From an uncultured Alteromonadaceae bacterium (GTDB taxonomy: Bacteria > Pseudomonadota > Gammaproteobacteria > Enterobacterales > Alteromonadaceae): a stretch of DNA of 64,000 nt. Made by a program: the position numbers and the translations under genes. The DNA lies in NCBI GenBank assembly GCA_947494925.1, contig CANLWS010000004.1, positions 413,232-477,231 on the forward strand, read 5' to 3'. The notes under the pieces were generated by a model. The model made no database searches and was not told the origin of the DNA. It saw nothing but the letters and a program-made list of their open reading frames with translations. Position 1 is the first letter of the stretch. Each line of letters starts with the position of its first letter. Shown here piece after piece: positions 19,677 to 29,540 of this stretch.

Positions 19677-20855
19677 TTACTGCTGACTAACATCCACTAT
19701 TCTGACGTCCACCCAAACTAACCGATGATCAGACGAAGCAGCCCGATCCTGAACGAGTCGATGCAATTGCTCTGATGTTTGCGGCCAGAAAATTCCATTT
19801 TTTTCCACAACCATACCCGATTTGGAAGGGATGACGTAATCCACCGTCATCCTCCAGGCAGCGGTGTGATGTTTGGCAAAAGAGGATTCGGGAGTATGTT
19901 CTTTGCCCCCTGAGCTAGATGGCAAAGGGAATGACGAAACCTTGTCATTTGAAATCAAACTACTTATTGGCTGCCTGAATGCATCACCTTCATTTGGAGA
20001 CGCGTTTAAATCGCCAAGAATGGCAAAGCGTTGTCCCTCGAGTCCTCCCTTTTTACCTTTATCATCATAAATATAGCTTGCTTCGTCAGGATCACCGATG
20101 TAATCCAGCCAGAACCTGATTTCATCGTGATTGCGCAGCCCATTTCGATTTTCATCACCATCAAAAACGGGCGGCGTAGGGTGACTGGCGAGAATATGGA
20201 TAGACTTTCCATCAATTTTCACCGGGATATCCCAATGGGATTTAGAAGACAAACGCAAATTTGAGATGGCGTGCTCGCTATACCAGGGAAGGCCTTTTTC
20301 ATCCTTTATCTCAGCCAGTTTGTTGCCTGGCATATCCTTCCATAAAAATCGTTGAAACGTTCTGACTCGCGCTGTATCTATTGGAAAATGACTCAGCAAT
20401 ACCATGCCGTACTGCCCGGGATAGAGACCAAACCCAAAGGTATTGTTGCCAGGGACGTCAGTGTTGCGGGAATGATTTAACGCTACCTCCGATTCAACGC
20501 CAGTATTTACTGGCGCCACAAAGTGATGAGGATAGTGAATTGGCTCTGCCCCATTTTGTCCCACCTGTAGAAAATTCGATTTAAAAGCTTCAACGCCTCT
20601 TTTCGGATCTGCTGTGTAATCAAATTCATTAAGCAAAACAATATCTGGTCTAACTCGCTGAATAATTTCCGCAATATTGCGAATTTGTGGATGCTTACCC
20701 TTAGCAAGCAAATCAAACAATTCATAACCTGAAGGACTAGTATCCAGTCCGATATAGTTTCCGGCTTCCATGCTCACATTAAAAGTGGCAATACGAAGCG
20801 ATTTAGCGTTAGCCGTTGAACAGATCACAATCAACAATATACAAAATATTTTCAT
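19677..20855 (-). CDS. Secreted endonuclease/exonuclease/phosphatase (EEP) family protein
   Basis: The product is 392 aa with a signal peptide (MKIFCILLIVICSTANA), so it is exported. EEP-fold motifs are visible in order: RIATFNVSMEAGN near the mature N-terminus, IVLLNEFDYT with the metal-binding Glu, ILASHPTPP, FAILGDLNASP with the catalytic Asp-Asn pair, and the terminal SSDHRLVWVDV with the Asp-His pair. The family includes DNases, RNases and lipid phosphatases, so the exact substrate is open. It lies downstream of the TonB receptor but beyond that gene's terminator. The nearby nucleoside genes favour a nucleic-acid-degrading role (inference). Confidence 0.85.
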   Translation of the reverse strand: MKIFCILLIVICSTANAKSLRIATFNVSMEAGNYIGLDTSPSGYELFDLLAKGKHPQIRNIAEIIQRVRPDIVLLNEFDYTADPKRGVEAFKSNFLQVGQNGAEPIHYPHHFVAPVNTGVESEVALNHSRNTDVPGNNTFGFGLYPGQYGMVLLSHFPIDTARVRTFQRFLWKDMPGNKLAEIKDEKGLPWYSEHAISNLRLSSKSHWDIPVKIDGKSIHILASHPTPPVFDGDENRNGLRNHDEIRFWLDYIGDPDEASYIYDDKGKKGGLEGQRFAILGDLNASPNEGDAFRQPISSLISNDKVSSFPLPSSSGGKEHTPESSFAKHHTAAWRMTVDYVIPSKSGMVVEKNGIFWPQTSEQLHRLVQDRAASSDHRLVWVDVRIVDVSQQ

Positions 20856-20885
20856 ATTGACTATCTTACATTGTTTTCAAACCGG

Positions 20886-20917
20886 CACAAAAAAGCCGAC
20901 CCTGAGGTCGGCTTTTA
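20886..20917 (-). terminator. Terminator of the TonB receptor gene
   Basis: AAAGCCGACC-TCAG-GGTCGGCTTT on the minus strand is followed by a T-run. It lies between the receptor stop codon and the EEP gene. Confidence 0.9.
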
Positions 20918-20938
20918 CACTCTTACTAAGACTACATC

Positions 20939-23900
20939 TTAGAAGTTGTAGTTGAAGCCTATACGCATCTGCCACAAAGAAGCATCACCTTGGCGAACTT
21001 CTGGTGTTGTGTCATCAATATCAACGGTGTTGAAAGATACGCGTTCTGCGATACCCCAATCATCGTTAAGCATGTTAGTGAAGTTATCAATTACGAAGAA
21101 TACGCTAGAAGAGTGACCTTCATAGAAACCAGGTAATTGCTGATTAACACGGATATCGATCTTATTCCACCATGAACCGTCTTCGCCATTTCGCTCACCA
21201 CCAATTGGCAATATGTTATTGCTGTCCAGGAATGGAGAAAAGTTGAAGACACCGTTGGTTTGAGGCAGCGTCCGGCTGTATGGGCGACCAGATTGAATTA
21301 ATCCAAATGCCGAGAAGGTAGTGTCATAACCATCAAGGAACTGAACGTCATAGGTCAAAGCAGCAGTGAATCTGTGTTCAATGTTGTAATCAGACAGACT
21401 TGAAACCTGCTCCTGTGGGTTAGTAAACGCACGGAACTGATAGTTAGAGAAGGCAACAGAGCTTGTCATCGGTTGTACGTCTTCAGCATGGTTATAGGCA
21501 TAACCAGTATTTAAGCTGATGCCGTTATCCCATGACTTGTTAACACCGAAAGATACAGTATAGGATGTGCTATTTTCGCCACTATTCGTCAGCACAAAAG
21601 AAGGTACGCGCTCGAGATCATCACCGCCATCTGGGTCAGGCATTGTAATGGTGTCATAGATTGCGTAACCCTCATCATTTGTGCCTACCTGTTCTAAATC
21701 ACCACGCAGTACGATAGCCTGTTTCTTGGTGACAGACACCAATAAGTCAGCTTGCAATACGTAATCATCCTCAGTCACGTGAGTCATGCCAAGTGAAAAC
21801 TTAGTTTCAGTTGGGATTTCAAAATCAGGGTCGAAATAGTTGATTTCGAAGTTTGCACCTTCACCATCTTCAACTGCATTAGCCAATTCTGAAGGAACGC
21901 CGTAGCCTGGTCCAACAGGCGCGCCGTCTTCAACTTGAAGATACTGTACGCTTTCATCAAACAACGATACCTGACCATCTGGGCAAGGAATAACTGCACG
22001 ACGTTCAAAGTCTGGCGTGTAGCAATATGAGCGACCACGTTGGCCAAACTGCAATACATTGTTATTTGAGAAGTTATTTGAGAACCAAACGTTCGGGTTA
22101 CCACCACTGAAGACACCAATACCACCACGAAGGTCAGTGTTGTCATCAATTCTGTAGTTAAAACCGATTCTTGGTTGAATTAAACCTTCGCCATCAAGAT
22201 TTGTACCATTGGAGAATCCATAAGTACGGGTGAAATCGGCATTTTCTTCAGGACGCGAGTCAGTCTCATACCAGTCATAACGTAAACCAATATTCAACTC
22301 AAGGTCATCTGTCGGGTAGAATTTATCCTGAAGGTAAATTGAGTTGATCGCGTAATCCCAAACTGCTGCTGCATCATTTGGATCGCCTGACGGCGCGTTA
22401 TTGTAGTAAATTGAATCAGCCAAGCCAGCTTCAAAATTTGCAATGCTGTTGAAACGGATTTCAGTTTCAGTGTGCTGAACGAATACGTTAAACACGTCTA
22501 GTTCTTCGCGTTCATAACCGAATGTCAAGGTGTGATCATTGTCAGTTATGTACTTACCACGCAATATCAAACCAAATACGTCATAGTCCAAATCGTTGGC
22601 CTGACGACTGTCATCACCACCGATATAAACATCAACGTCTTCACCTGAATCCGGATTTTCTACCGCGATTCTGATTTCGCCAAATTGACTTCCGCCCACT
22701 ATGCCTGCTGCGTTTTCAATAGAAACCTGGCGGTTATCAAGATCAAGGTGAGACAAACGAATCTCAGTGGAGAAGCTGTCTGTCCAGTCTGAGTACAAAG
22801 ACAACTGGTGAGAAGTCAGTTCTGCACCAATTTCGTATATGTGATTAAGCAATTCAAATTCATCTGCGTCGCCGTCAGACTCATTCCAGAAGTTACCGTC
22901 GTTGTAGTTATAGGTATAACTCAAACGGTGGTCATCATTGATGTTCCAGTCGAGCTTAACTAACAGTTTTTCGTCTTCTTCAGGAATGCTCCCTGGCACT
23001 GCGCCTGGATCATATTGATAAAGCTCGTTTGAAATGCGGATTATTTCGTCAAGGTCTTGCTGACGAAGTTGAACTTCATCAATTGCGCCAGAACCTATAG
23101 TACCCCGTTGGAAAATACTGTTACCTTCGTATTTTTCATAAGAAACAAACGCGAACAACGTGTCTTCTAGCAGAGGGAAACCAACGTTGAAGCCAAAACG
23201 CTTATCGCTGTTGCTAGGTGAATTGATGTCTTCACCTTCAAGGCTATCACCTTGGAACGAATCGCTACCATAATCGAAGAAAAGACCACCGTGAATTTCG
23301 TTTGTTCCCGATTTGGTTACGGCGTTGATGGTACAACCGGTGAAACCAGTGTAAACAACATCAAAAGGTGCAATTTCTACTGTCACCTGATCAATTGCGT
23401 CATAAGAGAATGGCATTCTTACTGTAGGATAGCCGCTGGAACCCAAACCAAATGAGTCATTCAGTTTTACACCATCAACAGTCAGACTGTTGAAACGGTT
23501 ACTTTTACCAACACACTGAACCGGGTTAGCGTCACCACGTGTTTCATCAACATAAATACGTGGATCCATACGGATGATGTCAGTAATGTTACGGTTGATG
23601 GAAGGTGCTTTTTGCAAATCTTCCAAGTCAAAGGTCGCAGAAGGACTGGTCAAACCCAGTGCAGCTGAAGAAAGCTGACTAGCGGTTACACTAATAACCT
23701 CAATACCTGATGCTTCTTCTAGTTGCAGACCAACCTGGTATCTTTCACCAAGCTGCAAGAATACATCATCAACCGTAGTATCCTGAAACACGTCAGAATC
23801 AACAATTACTCTGTAAGGACCACCAACACGCAGACCAGACAAAGAGAAACTACCATTGTTATTAACCACTGTTGTTTTAGACGTTCCTGAAGGAACGTGG

Positions 23901-24058
23901 ATCACAGTAATTGAAGTTCCCGCAGCAGGTGCACCAGTCGGTGCAGTGATTGTGCCTTCCATAGAAGACGAGGTTTCTTGTGCCATCGCTGCAGTCGACA
24001 TGCCAACAGACATGGCAACCGCAATCGCGATGCGATTGAGTTTGGTTTTTCTTAGCAT
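20939..24058 (-). CDS. Oar-type TonB-dependent outer-membrane receptor
   Basis: The product is 1039 aa. It has a signal peptide ending in AAMAQ, then a carboxypeptidase-regulatory-like beta-sandwich (about 30-115, GTITAPTGAPAAGTSITVIH). The plug (about 125-270) contains PSINRNITDIIRMDPRIYVDE, and a large barrel ends in the aromatic residue of MRIGFNYNF. The plug motif NRFNSLTVDGVKLND is typical of the Alteromonadales Oar-like group. Such receptors take up large substrates with TonB energy. Its promoter region is shared with uridine kinase and contains two identical operator-like sequences. The nucleoside genes opposite and the secreted nuclease behind it suggest nucleic-acid-derived substrates. 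Confidence 0.9.
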   Translation of the reverse strand: MLRKTKLNRIAIAVAMSVGMSTAAMAQETSSSMEGTITAPTGAPAAGTSITVIHVPSGTSKTTVVNNNGSFSLSGLRVGGPYRVIVDSDVFQDTTVDDVFLQLGERYQVGLQLEEASGIEVISVTASQLSSAALGLTSPSATFDLEDLQKAPSINRNITDIIRMDPRIYVDETRGDANPVQCVGKSNRFNSLTVDGVKLNDSFGLGSSGYPTVRMPFSYDAIDQVTVEIAPFDVVYTGFTGCTINAVTKSGTNEIHGGLFFDYGSDSFQGDSLEGEDINSPSNSDKRFGFNVGFPLLEDTLFAFVSYEKYEGNSIFQRGTIGSGAIDEVQLRQQDLDEIIRISNELYQYDPGAVPGSIPEEDEKLLVKLDWNINDDHRLSYTYNYNDGNFWNESDGDADEFELLNHIYEIGAELTSHQLSLYSDWTDSFSTEIRLSHLDLDNRQVSIENAAGIVGGSQFGEIRIAVENPDSGEDVDVYIGGDDSRQANDLDYDVFGLILRGKYITDNDHTLTFGYEREELDVFNVFVQHTETEIRFNSIANFEAGLADSIYYNNAPSGDPNDAAAVWDYAINSIYLQDKFYPTDDLELNIGLRYDWYETDSRPEENADFTRTYGFSNGTNLDGEGLIQPRIGFNYRIDDNTDLRGGIGVFSGGNPNVWFSNNFSNNNVLQFGQRGRSYCYTPDFERRAVIPCPDGQVSLFDESVQYLQVEDGAPVGPGYGVPSELANAVEDGEGANFEINYFDPDFEIPTETKFSLGMTHVTEDDYVLQADLLVSVTKKQAIVLRGDLEQVGTNDEGYAIYDTITMPDPDGGDDLERVPSFVLTNSGENSTSYTVSFGVNKSWDNGISLNTGYAYNHAEDVQPMTSSVAFSNYQFRAFTNPQEQVSSLSDYNIEHRFTAALTYDVQFLDGYDTTFSAFGLIQSGRPYSRTLPQTNGVFNFSPFLDSNNILPIGGERNGEDGSWWNKIDIRVNQQLPGFYEGHSSSVFFVIDNFTNMLNDDWGIAERVSFNTVDIDDTTPEVRQGDASLWQMRIGFNYNF

Positions 24059-24279
24059 TGTGCTTTCCTAAGTAGTGTGTGTGTTCTTTCTCTGTCTCTT
24101 TTTAATATTTTTGACAGTCTAATTTGTCACAAAAATATTTGACCAGACGGACCGAAAAATTCCTGTGACAGATTCTACCAGTTCAATTATTACACTTTTA
24201 TGAAAGATATGACAGTATCAAATTTAATTCGCTAACTTTACCTCAAAGTCACATCATTGCAACATTTCAGACGTTTTTT

Positions 24280-24320
24280 TGACCATATGGTCTATACAAA
24301 AGCTGACCATATGGTCTATA
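24280..24320. promoter_or_regulatory. Twin operator-like sites between the TonB receptor and udk
   Basis: The 17-mer TGACCATATGGTCTATA occurs at 24280-24296 and again, identical, at 24304-24320. Each copy contains the perfect palindrome GACCATATGGTC, and the copies are 24 bases apart. They lie in the 399-base divergent gap (24059-24457), which otherwise holds no gene. This is the expected form of a site for a dimeric repressor bound on one face of the helix. The regulator is not identified. Confidence 0.72.
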
Positions 24321-24457
24321 TTGCGCTTGAGTAATTGATTTAATTAATATTTGATTAACATTAACTCTGCTCTGAAAAATAATTTTGCGTGTGAAAACTG
24401 ACTTTTAGATGATTCACTGGTATCTTTCACAGAATTTTTAGATTATGTCAGAGCCTC

Positions 24458-25087
24458 ATGTCATCACCATTAATCATAGCTATCGCGGGTGCCTCTGGCT
24501 CCGGTAAATCATTGTTTACGGAAAACCTGCTTAAAGAGTTCGCTCAGGAAGGTAAATCAGTACAAATTCTGCGCGAGGATCATTATTACCGGGCTCAAGA
24601 CCATTTGCCCATGGAAGAAAGAGAAAAGAATAACTATGACCACCCTAAGGCATTTGAACATGAATTATTGGTGGAGCATTTACATACGTTAAAGCTTGGC
24701 GGCCAGATAGACTACCCGAGCTATTGCTACAAGACGCACACGCGTTTGCAGGAGACAGAGAAGAAAGAGTCTGCTCCGGTCATCATAATTGAAGGCATTA
24801 TGTTACTAGCCAGCCTGGAGCTGCAGCCTCTATATGATGTGAAGATATTTGTTGATACGCCGTTGGACATTTGTTTATTGCGCCGAATTAAGCGAGATAT
24901 AGCAGAGCGTGGCAGAACACTCGACAGTGTGGCCAATCAATATGAGAAAACAGTAAAACCAATGTATCACCAGTTTATTGCGCCAAGCCGATTTACGGCG
25001 GATGTGATAATTACACAAGGTGGTGAAAATAGAATTGCGCTGGGCGTGCTTAAATCACACATTCAACAAGCGCTGATGAAAACATAA
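24458..25087 (+). CDS. udk: Uridine kinase
   Basis: The product is 209 aa, as in the bacterial family. It has the P-loop IAIAGASGSGKS at residues 7-18, the DHYYRAQDHLP substrate segment, YDHPKAFEHELL, and the lid segment LRRIKRDIAERGRT. It phosphorylates uridine and cytidine to the monophosphates in pyrimidine salvage. It is followed after 24 bases by a nucleoside transporter, so uptake and trapping of nucleosides are probably coupled. Expression is probably controlled by the twin operator upstream. Confidence 0.93.
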   Translation: MSSPLIIAIAGASGSGKSLFTENLLKEFAQEGKSVQILREDHYYRAQDHLPMEEREKNNYDHPKAFEHELLVEHLHTLKLGGQIDYPSYCYKTHTRLQETEKKESAPVIIIEGIMLLASLELQPLYDVKIFVDTPLDICLLRRIKRDIAERGRTLDSVANQYEKTVKPMYHQFIAPSRFTADVIITQGGENRIALGVLKSHIQQALMKT

Positions 25088-25111
25088 AACAATAATAATA
25101 AGGGAATTTGT

Positions 25112-26320
25112 ATGATGAGCCTGTTTGGCATACTGGTATTGTTAGGTATTGCCTTTGCACTATCTTCTAAACGAAGCGCAATAAATTGGCGGACTGTTGG
25201 TGGCGCATTTGCTATTCAAGCCTTGTTAGGTGCGTTCATTCTGTATGTGCCAGCCGGTAAAGAAATACTGCTTACTGCCTCAGAATTTGTGCAAAGTATT
25301 TTGGAAAAAGGCCAAGAAGGAATTGACTTCATTTTTGGTCCCTTGGGCGACAAGTCTCTGGGATTCATATTTGCCTTTAATGTTTTGCCAGCCATCGTGT
25401 TTTTCTCCTCACTTATTACTGTGCTGTATTACATTGGCGTCATGTCATGGATTATCCGTTTGATTGGCGGATTCTTACAGATCGTTCTTAAAACCAGCCG
25501 TCCGGAGTCTATGTCTGCTGCTGCAAATATTTTTGTTGGCCAAACCGAAGCTCCTTTAGTTGTGCGTCCATTCATCCCTAAGATGACCAGTTCTGAACTA
25601 TTTGCTGTCATGGTAGGTGGACTTTCTTCTATCGCTGGGGCAGTTATGGTTGGTTATGCCCAGCTCGGTGTAGATATCAAGTACTTGTTGGCGGCCAGCT
25701 TTATGGCAGCACCCGGTGGATTGTTAATGGCAAAAATTATCATGCCTGAAACAGAGTCTTTCAAAAACGAATTGGATGCCGAAGACGAAGAAGATCACAA
25801 ATACGCAAATATATTCGATGCTGCTGCAACAGGTGCAGCTTCAGGTATGCAACTGGCCATGAACGTAGGCGCGATGCTGTTAGCATTTATCGCATTAATC
25901 GCTTTGTTAAATGGTTTGATTGGCTGGGTTGGTGGTTGGTTTGGCCAAGAAGACGTCACTTTCCAGCTCATTCTGGGATACATATTTCAGCCTTTAGCCT
26001 GGGCGTTGGGTGTACCTTGGGAAGAAGCCAACCTGGCAGGCAGTTTTATCGGGCAAAAAATGGTGGTAAACGAATTCGTCGCCTATCTCGATTTCCTTAA
26101 ATATAAAGCTGAAATGTCCGTTCAATCTCAAGCGATCATTACTTTCGCTTTATGCGGCTTTGCCAACTTTTCGTCTATCGCCATCTTAATGGGTGGGATA
26201 GGTGCAATGGCACCAACCCGTCGTAAGGAAATCGCAAGGCTTGGTCTGAAAGCTGTACTGGCTGCTACCCTCGCTAACTTAATGAGTGCCGCACTAGCGG
26301 GATTTTTTGTCGTTTTATAA
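25112..26320 (+). CDS. NupC-family concentrative nucleoside transporter
   Basis: The product is 402 aa. The CNT family is recognisable by the N-terminal [54 protein letters not shown], the short cytoplasmic acidic loop ([21 protein letters not shown]) and the C-terminal [20 protein letters not shown]. It symports nucleosides with H+ or Na+ at the inner membrane. An AAGGGAA ribosome site precedes the ATG. It forms an operon with udk. Confidence 0.93.
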   Translation: MMSLFGILVLLGIAFALSSKRSAINWRTVGGAFAIQALLGAFILYVPAGKEILLTASEFVQSILEKGQEGIDFIFGPLGDKSLGFIFAFNVLPAIVFFSSLITVLYYIGVMSWIIRLIGGFLQIVLKTSRPESMSAAANIFVGQTEAPLVVRPFIPKMTSSELFAVMVGGLSSIAGAVMVGYAQLGVDIKYLLAASFMAAPGGLLMAKIIMPETESFKNELDAEDEEDHKYANIFDAAATGAASGMQLAMNVGAMLLAFIALIALLNGLIGWVGGWFGQEDVTFQLILGYIFQPLAWALGVPWEEANLAGSFIGQKMVVNEFVAYLDFLKYKAEMSVQSQAIITFALCGFANFSSIAILMGGIGAMAPTRRKEIARLGLKAVLAATLANLMSAALAGFFVVL

Positions 26321-26428
26321 TGATTTGAATTGATTTGGATCAGGACAAAGATCACTGACCTGATCCAGACTATACTTTGTCAATATGTTGAGTCAGACCT
26401 CAACGTTTAATTTCGATAGGATAATGCA

Positions 26429-27268
26429 ATGAAATTGGTCGCCGTAGATTATCAAGCAGAGAATGCTGATAAATTGTTTGTGCAATCGTTAAGAGAAACA
26501 GGTTTTGGAGTACTCAAAAACCACCCAATCCAGAAAGAGATGGTCAGTTCAATTTACCAGCACTGGCAAACATTTTTTGATAGCGAAGAGAAAAATGCGT
26601 TTCTGTTTGATCGTGAAACGCAGGATGGTTTTTTCCCCACCACGGTTTCTGAAACTGCTAAAGGCTTTAAAAAGAAAGATATTAAAGAGTATTACCACTA
26701 CTACCCTTGGGGTAAATGCCCCGATGCGCTTAAGGAAGAAATCACCCACTATTATGAATCTGCCATTTCTCTCGCTGAAGAGCTATTGTCCTGGGTAGAA
26801 AAGCATTCGCCCGTGGATGTCGCTGCGCTTTACAGCCAACCACTCTCAAATATGATTAATCAAAGTCAGCAGACTTTGTTACGTATACTGCATTATCCAC
26901 CTTTGACTGGCAGTGAAGAGCCAGACGCCATAAGAGCGGCAGCCCATGAAGATATAAACCTGCTTACCATTCTGCCGGCTGCTAATGAACCGGGCCTGCA
27001 AGTTAAAGGCACCGGCGACGAATGGATAGACGTGCCCAGTGATTTTGGCAATTTAATTATCAACATCGGTGATATGCTGCAAGAAGCGTCAGGCGGATAT
27101 TTCCCTTCAACGACTCACAGAGTGGTAAACCCTGCGGGCGCTGACATGAGCAAGTCACGTATCTCATTGCCTCTGTTCTTGCATCCAAGGCCAGACGTTG
27201 TATTGTCAGAGCGACACACCGCAGATAGTTATCTGAAAGAAAGATTAAGAGAATTGGGAGTAGCCTGA
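26429..27268 (+). CDS. Isopenicillin N synthase-like 2-oxoglutarate/Fe(II) oxygenase
   Basis: The product is 279 aa. The N-terminal DIOX_N-like part (GFGVLKNHPI) is followed by the double-stranded beta-helix oxygenase core. The iron ligands are visible: His173 and Asp175 in AAHEDINLLTIL, and His230 in STTHRVVNP. Arg244 in SRISLPLFLHP would bind the 2-oxoglutarate carboxylate. The family hydroxylates or cyclises diverse small molecules and the substrate cannot be told here. A GATAGGATAATGCA ribosome region precedes the ATG. It converges with the M28 peptidase gene. Confidence 0.87.
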   Translation: MKLVAVDYQAENADKLFVQSLRETGFGVLKNHPIQKEMVSSIYQHWQTFFDSEEKNAFLFDRETQDGFFPTTVSETAKGFKKKDIKEYYHYYPWGKCPDALKEEITHYYESAISLAEELLSWVEKHSPVDVAALYSQPLSNMINQSQQTLLRILHYPPLTGSEEPDAIRAAAHEDINLLTILPAANEPGLQVKGTGDEWIDVPSDFGNLIINIGDMLQEASGGYFPSTTHRVVNPAGADMSKSRISLPLFLHPRPDVVLSERHTADSYLKERLRELGVA

Positions 27269-27287
27269 CCCGTTCGTTCCTGCTGGT

Positions 27288-28256
27288 TTATTGCTGAGTT
27301 TCTCCGAAACTCAGCTTATCCAGCCCTTGCAGAAGCTTTAAGCTGGTTTCGGCAGCAGCCACAAAAAAATCAGCCTGTATGTTTTCGAAAGTATCATTTT
27401 CTGTGTGGTAAAGGTGATGTTCATTCACGCCAACAAACAAAAAGGGAATGTCTTTTTTGTGGAAGGCACCGTGATCACTCACTGTTCGCCAGTTTATGCG
27501 CCTACTTTCAGCAAATCCTCTAGCGACACCTTGTCTGCCCGGTTTGAGACAAAGTCCTGCTGTGTCTTTTGTTTCTTTATAAATTTGTTCAAACTCAGGG
27601 AATATTCTGGGACCAAAAACATATAAGCGTTTTTTAAAACCTCCTTGTGACAACATATCCAAATTGAGATTTACCTTGATCTGTTGCAGATTTACCGGTG
27701 GATCGCTCACAAAAGCATTCGCTCCGATTAATCCTTTCTCCTCAGCATCTGTGGCCAGAAATATAACAGAGTGATTGGGGGGAGCTTTTTGTAACGAATC
27801 TGCTAAAGCGAGCAGCGCAGCAACGCCAGACGCGTTGTCGTCAGCACCATTAAAGATTCGCCGCCCCGTCATACCTATATGGTCATAGTGTGCGGTCACC
27901 ACAATAAACTCGTCTGGATTTCGCTGACCCGGGATCCAACCTAAAATATTGACGCCTTCAATGTCGTTCAGCCACTGTTCGAGAATGAAATGCTGTTGAT
28001 AGTCTTTATATTTGTCAAAGGGCTGAAGACCAACGTCTGTAAAACGTTGTATTAAGTACTCTCTTGCTTTTTGAATACCCTCAGTGCCATTCTTGCGCCC
28101 CTGCATTTCATCATCAGCCAAGGTGATAACATCACGCATTAACCAGTCCCGATCAACTGAACCGTAAATTTTGATATTTTTACAATCAGCAAGCACCGTT
28201 TGGCTTAGGGTTAACCCTAAAACGAGGAGAACTGAGCTAGGACTTATTTTCGTCAC
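27288..28256 (-). CDS. Secreted M28-family metallopeptidase
   Basis: The product is 322 aa with a signal peptide (SSVLLVLGLTLSQTVLA). The two-zinc site of M28 aminopeptidases can be followed: VTAHYDHIG (His), GADDNASGVAALLA (bridging Asp), DAEEKGLIGA (catalytic and binding Glu), NLDMLSQ (Asp) and the late His in the LYHTEND region. It probably removes N-terminal amino acids from peptides in the periplasm or outside. Its start overlaps the end of the preceding TPR lipoprotein gene by 20 bases, so translation may be coupled. Confidence 0.9.
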   Translation of the reverse strand: MTKISPSSVLLVLGLTLSQTVLADCKNIKIYGSVDRDWLMRDVITLADDEMQGRKNGTEGIQKAREYLIQRFTDVGLQPFDKYKDYQQHFILEQWLNDIEGVNILGWIPGQRNPDEFIVVTAHYDHIGMTGRRIFNGADDNASGVAALLALADSLQKAPPNHSVIFLATDAEEKGLIGANAFVSDPPVNLQQIKVNLNLDMLSQGGFKKRLYVFGPRIFPEFEQIYKETKDTAGLCLKPGRQGVARGFAESRRINWRTVSDHGAFHKKDIPFLFVGVNEHHLYHTENDTFENIQADFFVAAAETSLKLLQGLDKLSFGETQQ

Positions 28257-29400
28257 GTCTACTCAAGAAATCCAATTTGCCTTGATAGCGCTGCTGATCT
28301 TGATCAGTGCGGGAACGCTGTATGGCTTTCTTAAAGTATCTTGCACTTCGGTTGACATCACCGAGCTGATAATAGGTTTTGGCCAAACCGTAAAAAATTT
28401 CATGTCGACTTTTGTCCAGACGTAAGGCGGTGCGGTAGTGACCTAGGGCACCTTGATAATTTTCATTTTCAAACTCCTGTTCACCCAGAATAAAATGGTA
28501 AAAAGGATTATCTTCTCTGCGTTGCTCAACCCTGGCCATAATTTCCTCGGCACGCTCAGGTTGACCAGTATTTGAATACAAATATGCCAGATTCTCCCAT
28601 GCTGTCAAATTGTCTACATCAATCTCAAGTGCGTGAGAGTATGAATTTTCGGCATTTTGATAGAAACCGTTCAGGCGATAAAGAAAACCTAGGTTCACGT
28701 AGGCAGAGTCAAATTCCGGATCAACCTTAATCGCGGCTCTAAAATACGAATACGCTTTGGTATAGGAATTTGCCAATAAAGCATCAGCACCTTTATTGTT
28801 GTAAAACATAGCTAATATGGTGTCGCGATCCACAAAACTCTTCGGAAAATGATTTCGCGAAGCCTGAGGATCAAAGTCAACCTCAAACCCTTTTTCAATA
28901 AGCTGAACGACATTGCTTGTTGGGCGCGGCATTATTTTTAAATTGATATGCCCGTTGAGCAAGCTGAAGCCATCTCTGCGAGTCCAGTATTCAGGAATAT
29001 CAATGTCTTGAAATCGTACTGAAAATCCAGCTTCTTTCGCCATGGAATACGCCATAATTGACAAGGATAAACAGTTGGCAGCGCGATTATGGAAGGTCTC
29101 CGAGGCTGTCGTATTGGCGTTTCCCATATACAGAAGATTGAGTTCCGAGCGGTCGAATATCTGCTCAATCAAGGTTTCCATGCGATCGATTGGATCGTAG
29201 ATAGGATTGATAATGCGTCCTACAAATGCTTTGGCATCGTCATCCAGTGCAAACACTTCTTGTTCTGATTCGACAGGGAAAAGAGTATATTCGGGGAAAG
29301 CGTCATCATTTAAGACGCGATCTGGCTGAGTCTGGACTTGCTGAGTAGACTGACACGCGGTCAGCAAGCCTAGCAGTATGACTATTAAAATGCCTTTCAC
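28237..29400 (-). CDS. TPR-repeat lipoprotein with transglutaminase-like N-terminal region
   Basis: The product is 387 aa. The lipobox LLGLLTAC gives a modified Cys near residue 16. The first half contains RAANCLSLSIMAYSMAKEAG and later LLNGHINLKI, a Cys...His arrangement that recalls a transglutaminase-like fold. The second half (about 195-375) has several TPR units, for example AYVNLGFLYRLNGFYQNAE, AWENLAYLYSNTGQPERAE and IFYGLAKTYYQLGDVNRSA. TPR lipoproteins usually scaffold envelope complexes. The overlapping peptidase gene suggests a shared function, not known from sequence. Confidence 0.83.
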   Translation of the reverse strand: MKGILIVILLGLLTACQSTQQVQTQPDRVLNDDAFPEYTLFPVESEQEVFALDDDAKAFVGRIINPIYDPIDRMETLIEQIFDRSELNLLYMGNANTTASETFHNRAANCLSLSIMAYSMAKEAGFSVRFQDIDIPEYWTRRDGFSLLNGHINLKIMPRPTSNVVQLIEKGFEVDFDPQASRNHFPKSFVDRDTILAMFYNNKGADALLANSYTKAYSYFRAAIKVDPEFDSAYVNLGFLYRLNGFYQNAENSYSHALEIDVDNLTAWENLAYLYSNTGQPERAEEIMARVEQRREDNPFYHFILGEQEFENENYQGALGHYRTALRLDKSRHEIFYGLAKTYYQLGDVNRSARYFKKAIQRSRTDQDQQRYQGKLDFLSRRDENKS

Positions 29401-29540
29401 TTGTACCTCCGCTGATACTGCTTAACGGCATACCCTAACCATAGCGTTAGTGACTTGTCTGGTCCACCCCATTCACCCCATTTTTCAATCAGGTTAGCGA
29501 TGGTTAAGGGAACAATCGTAAACAAAAGAAACCGAGCCGC

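Noticed and set aside
24280..24320. Twin sites as the same motif as the acs boxes
   Set aside because: Both contain GACCA, but palindrome spacing and flanks differ, so they are treated as different operators.
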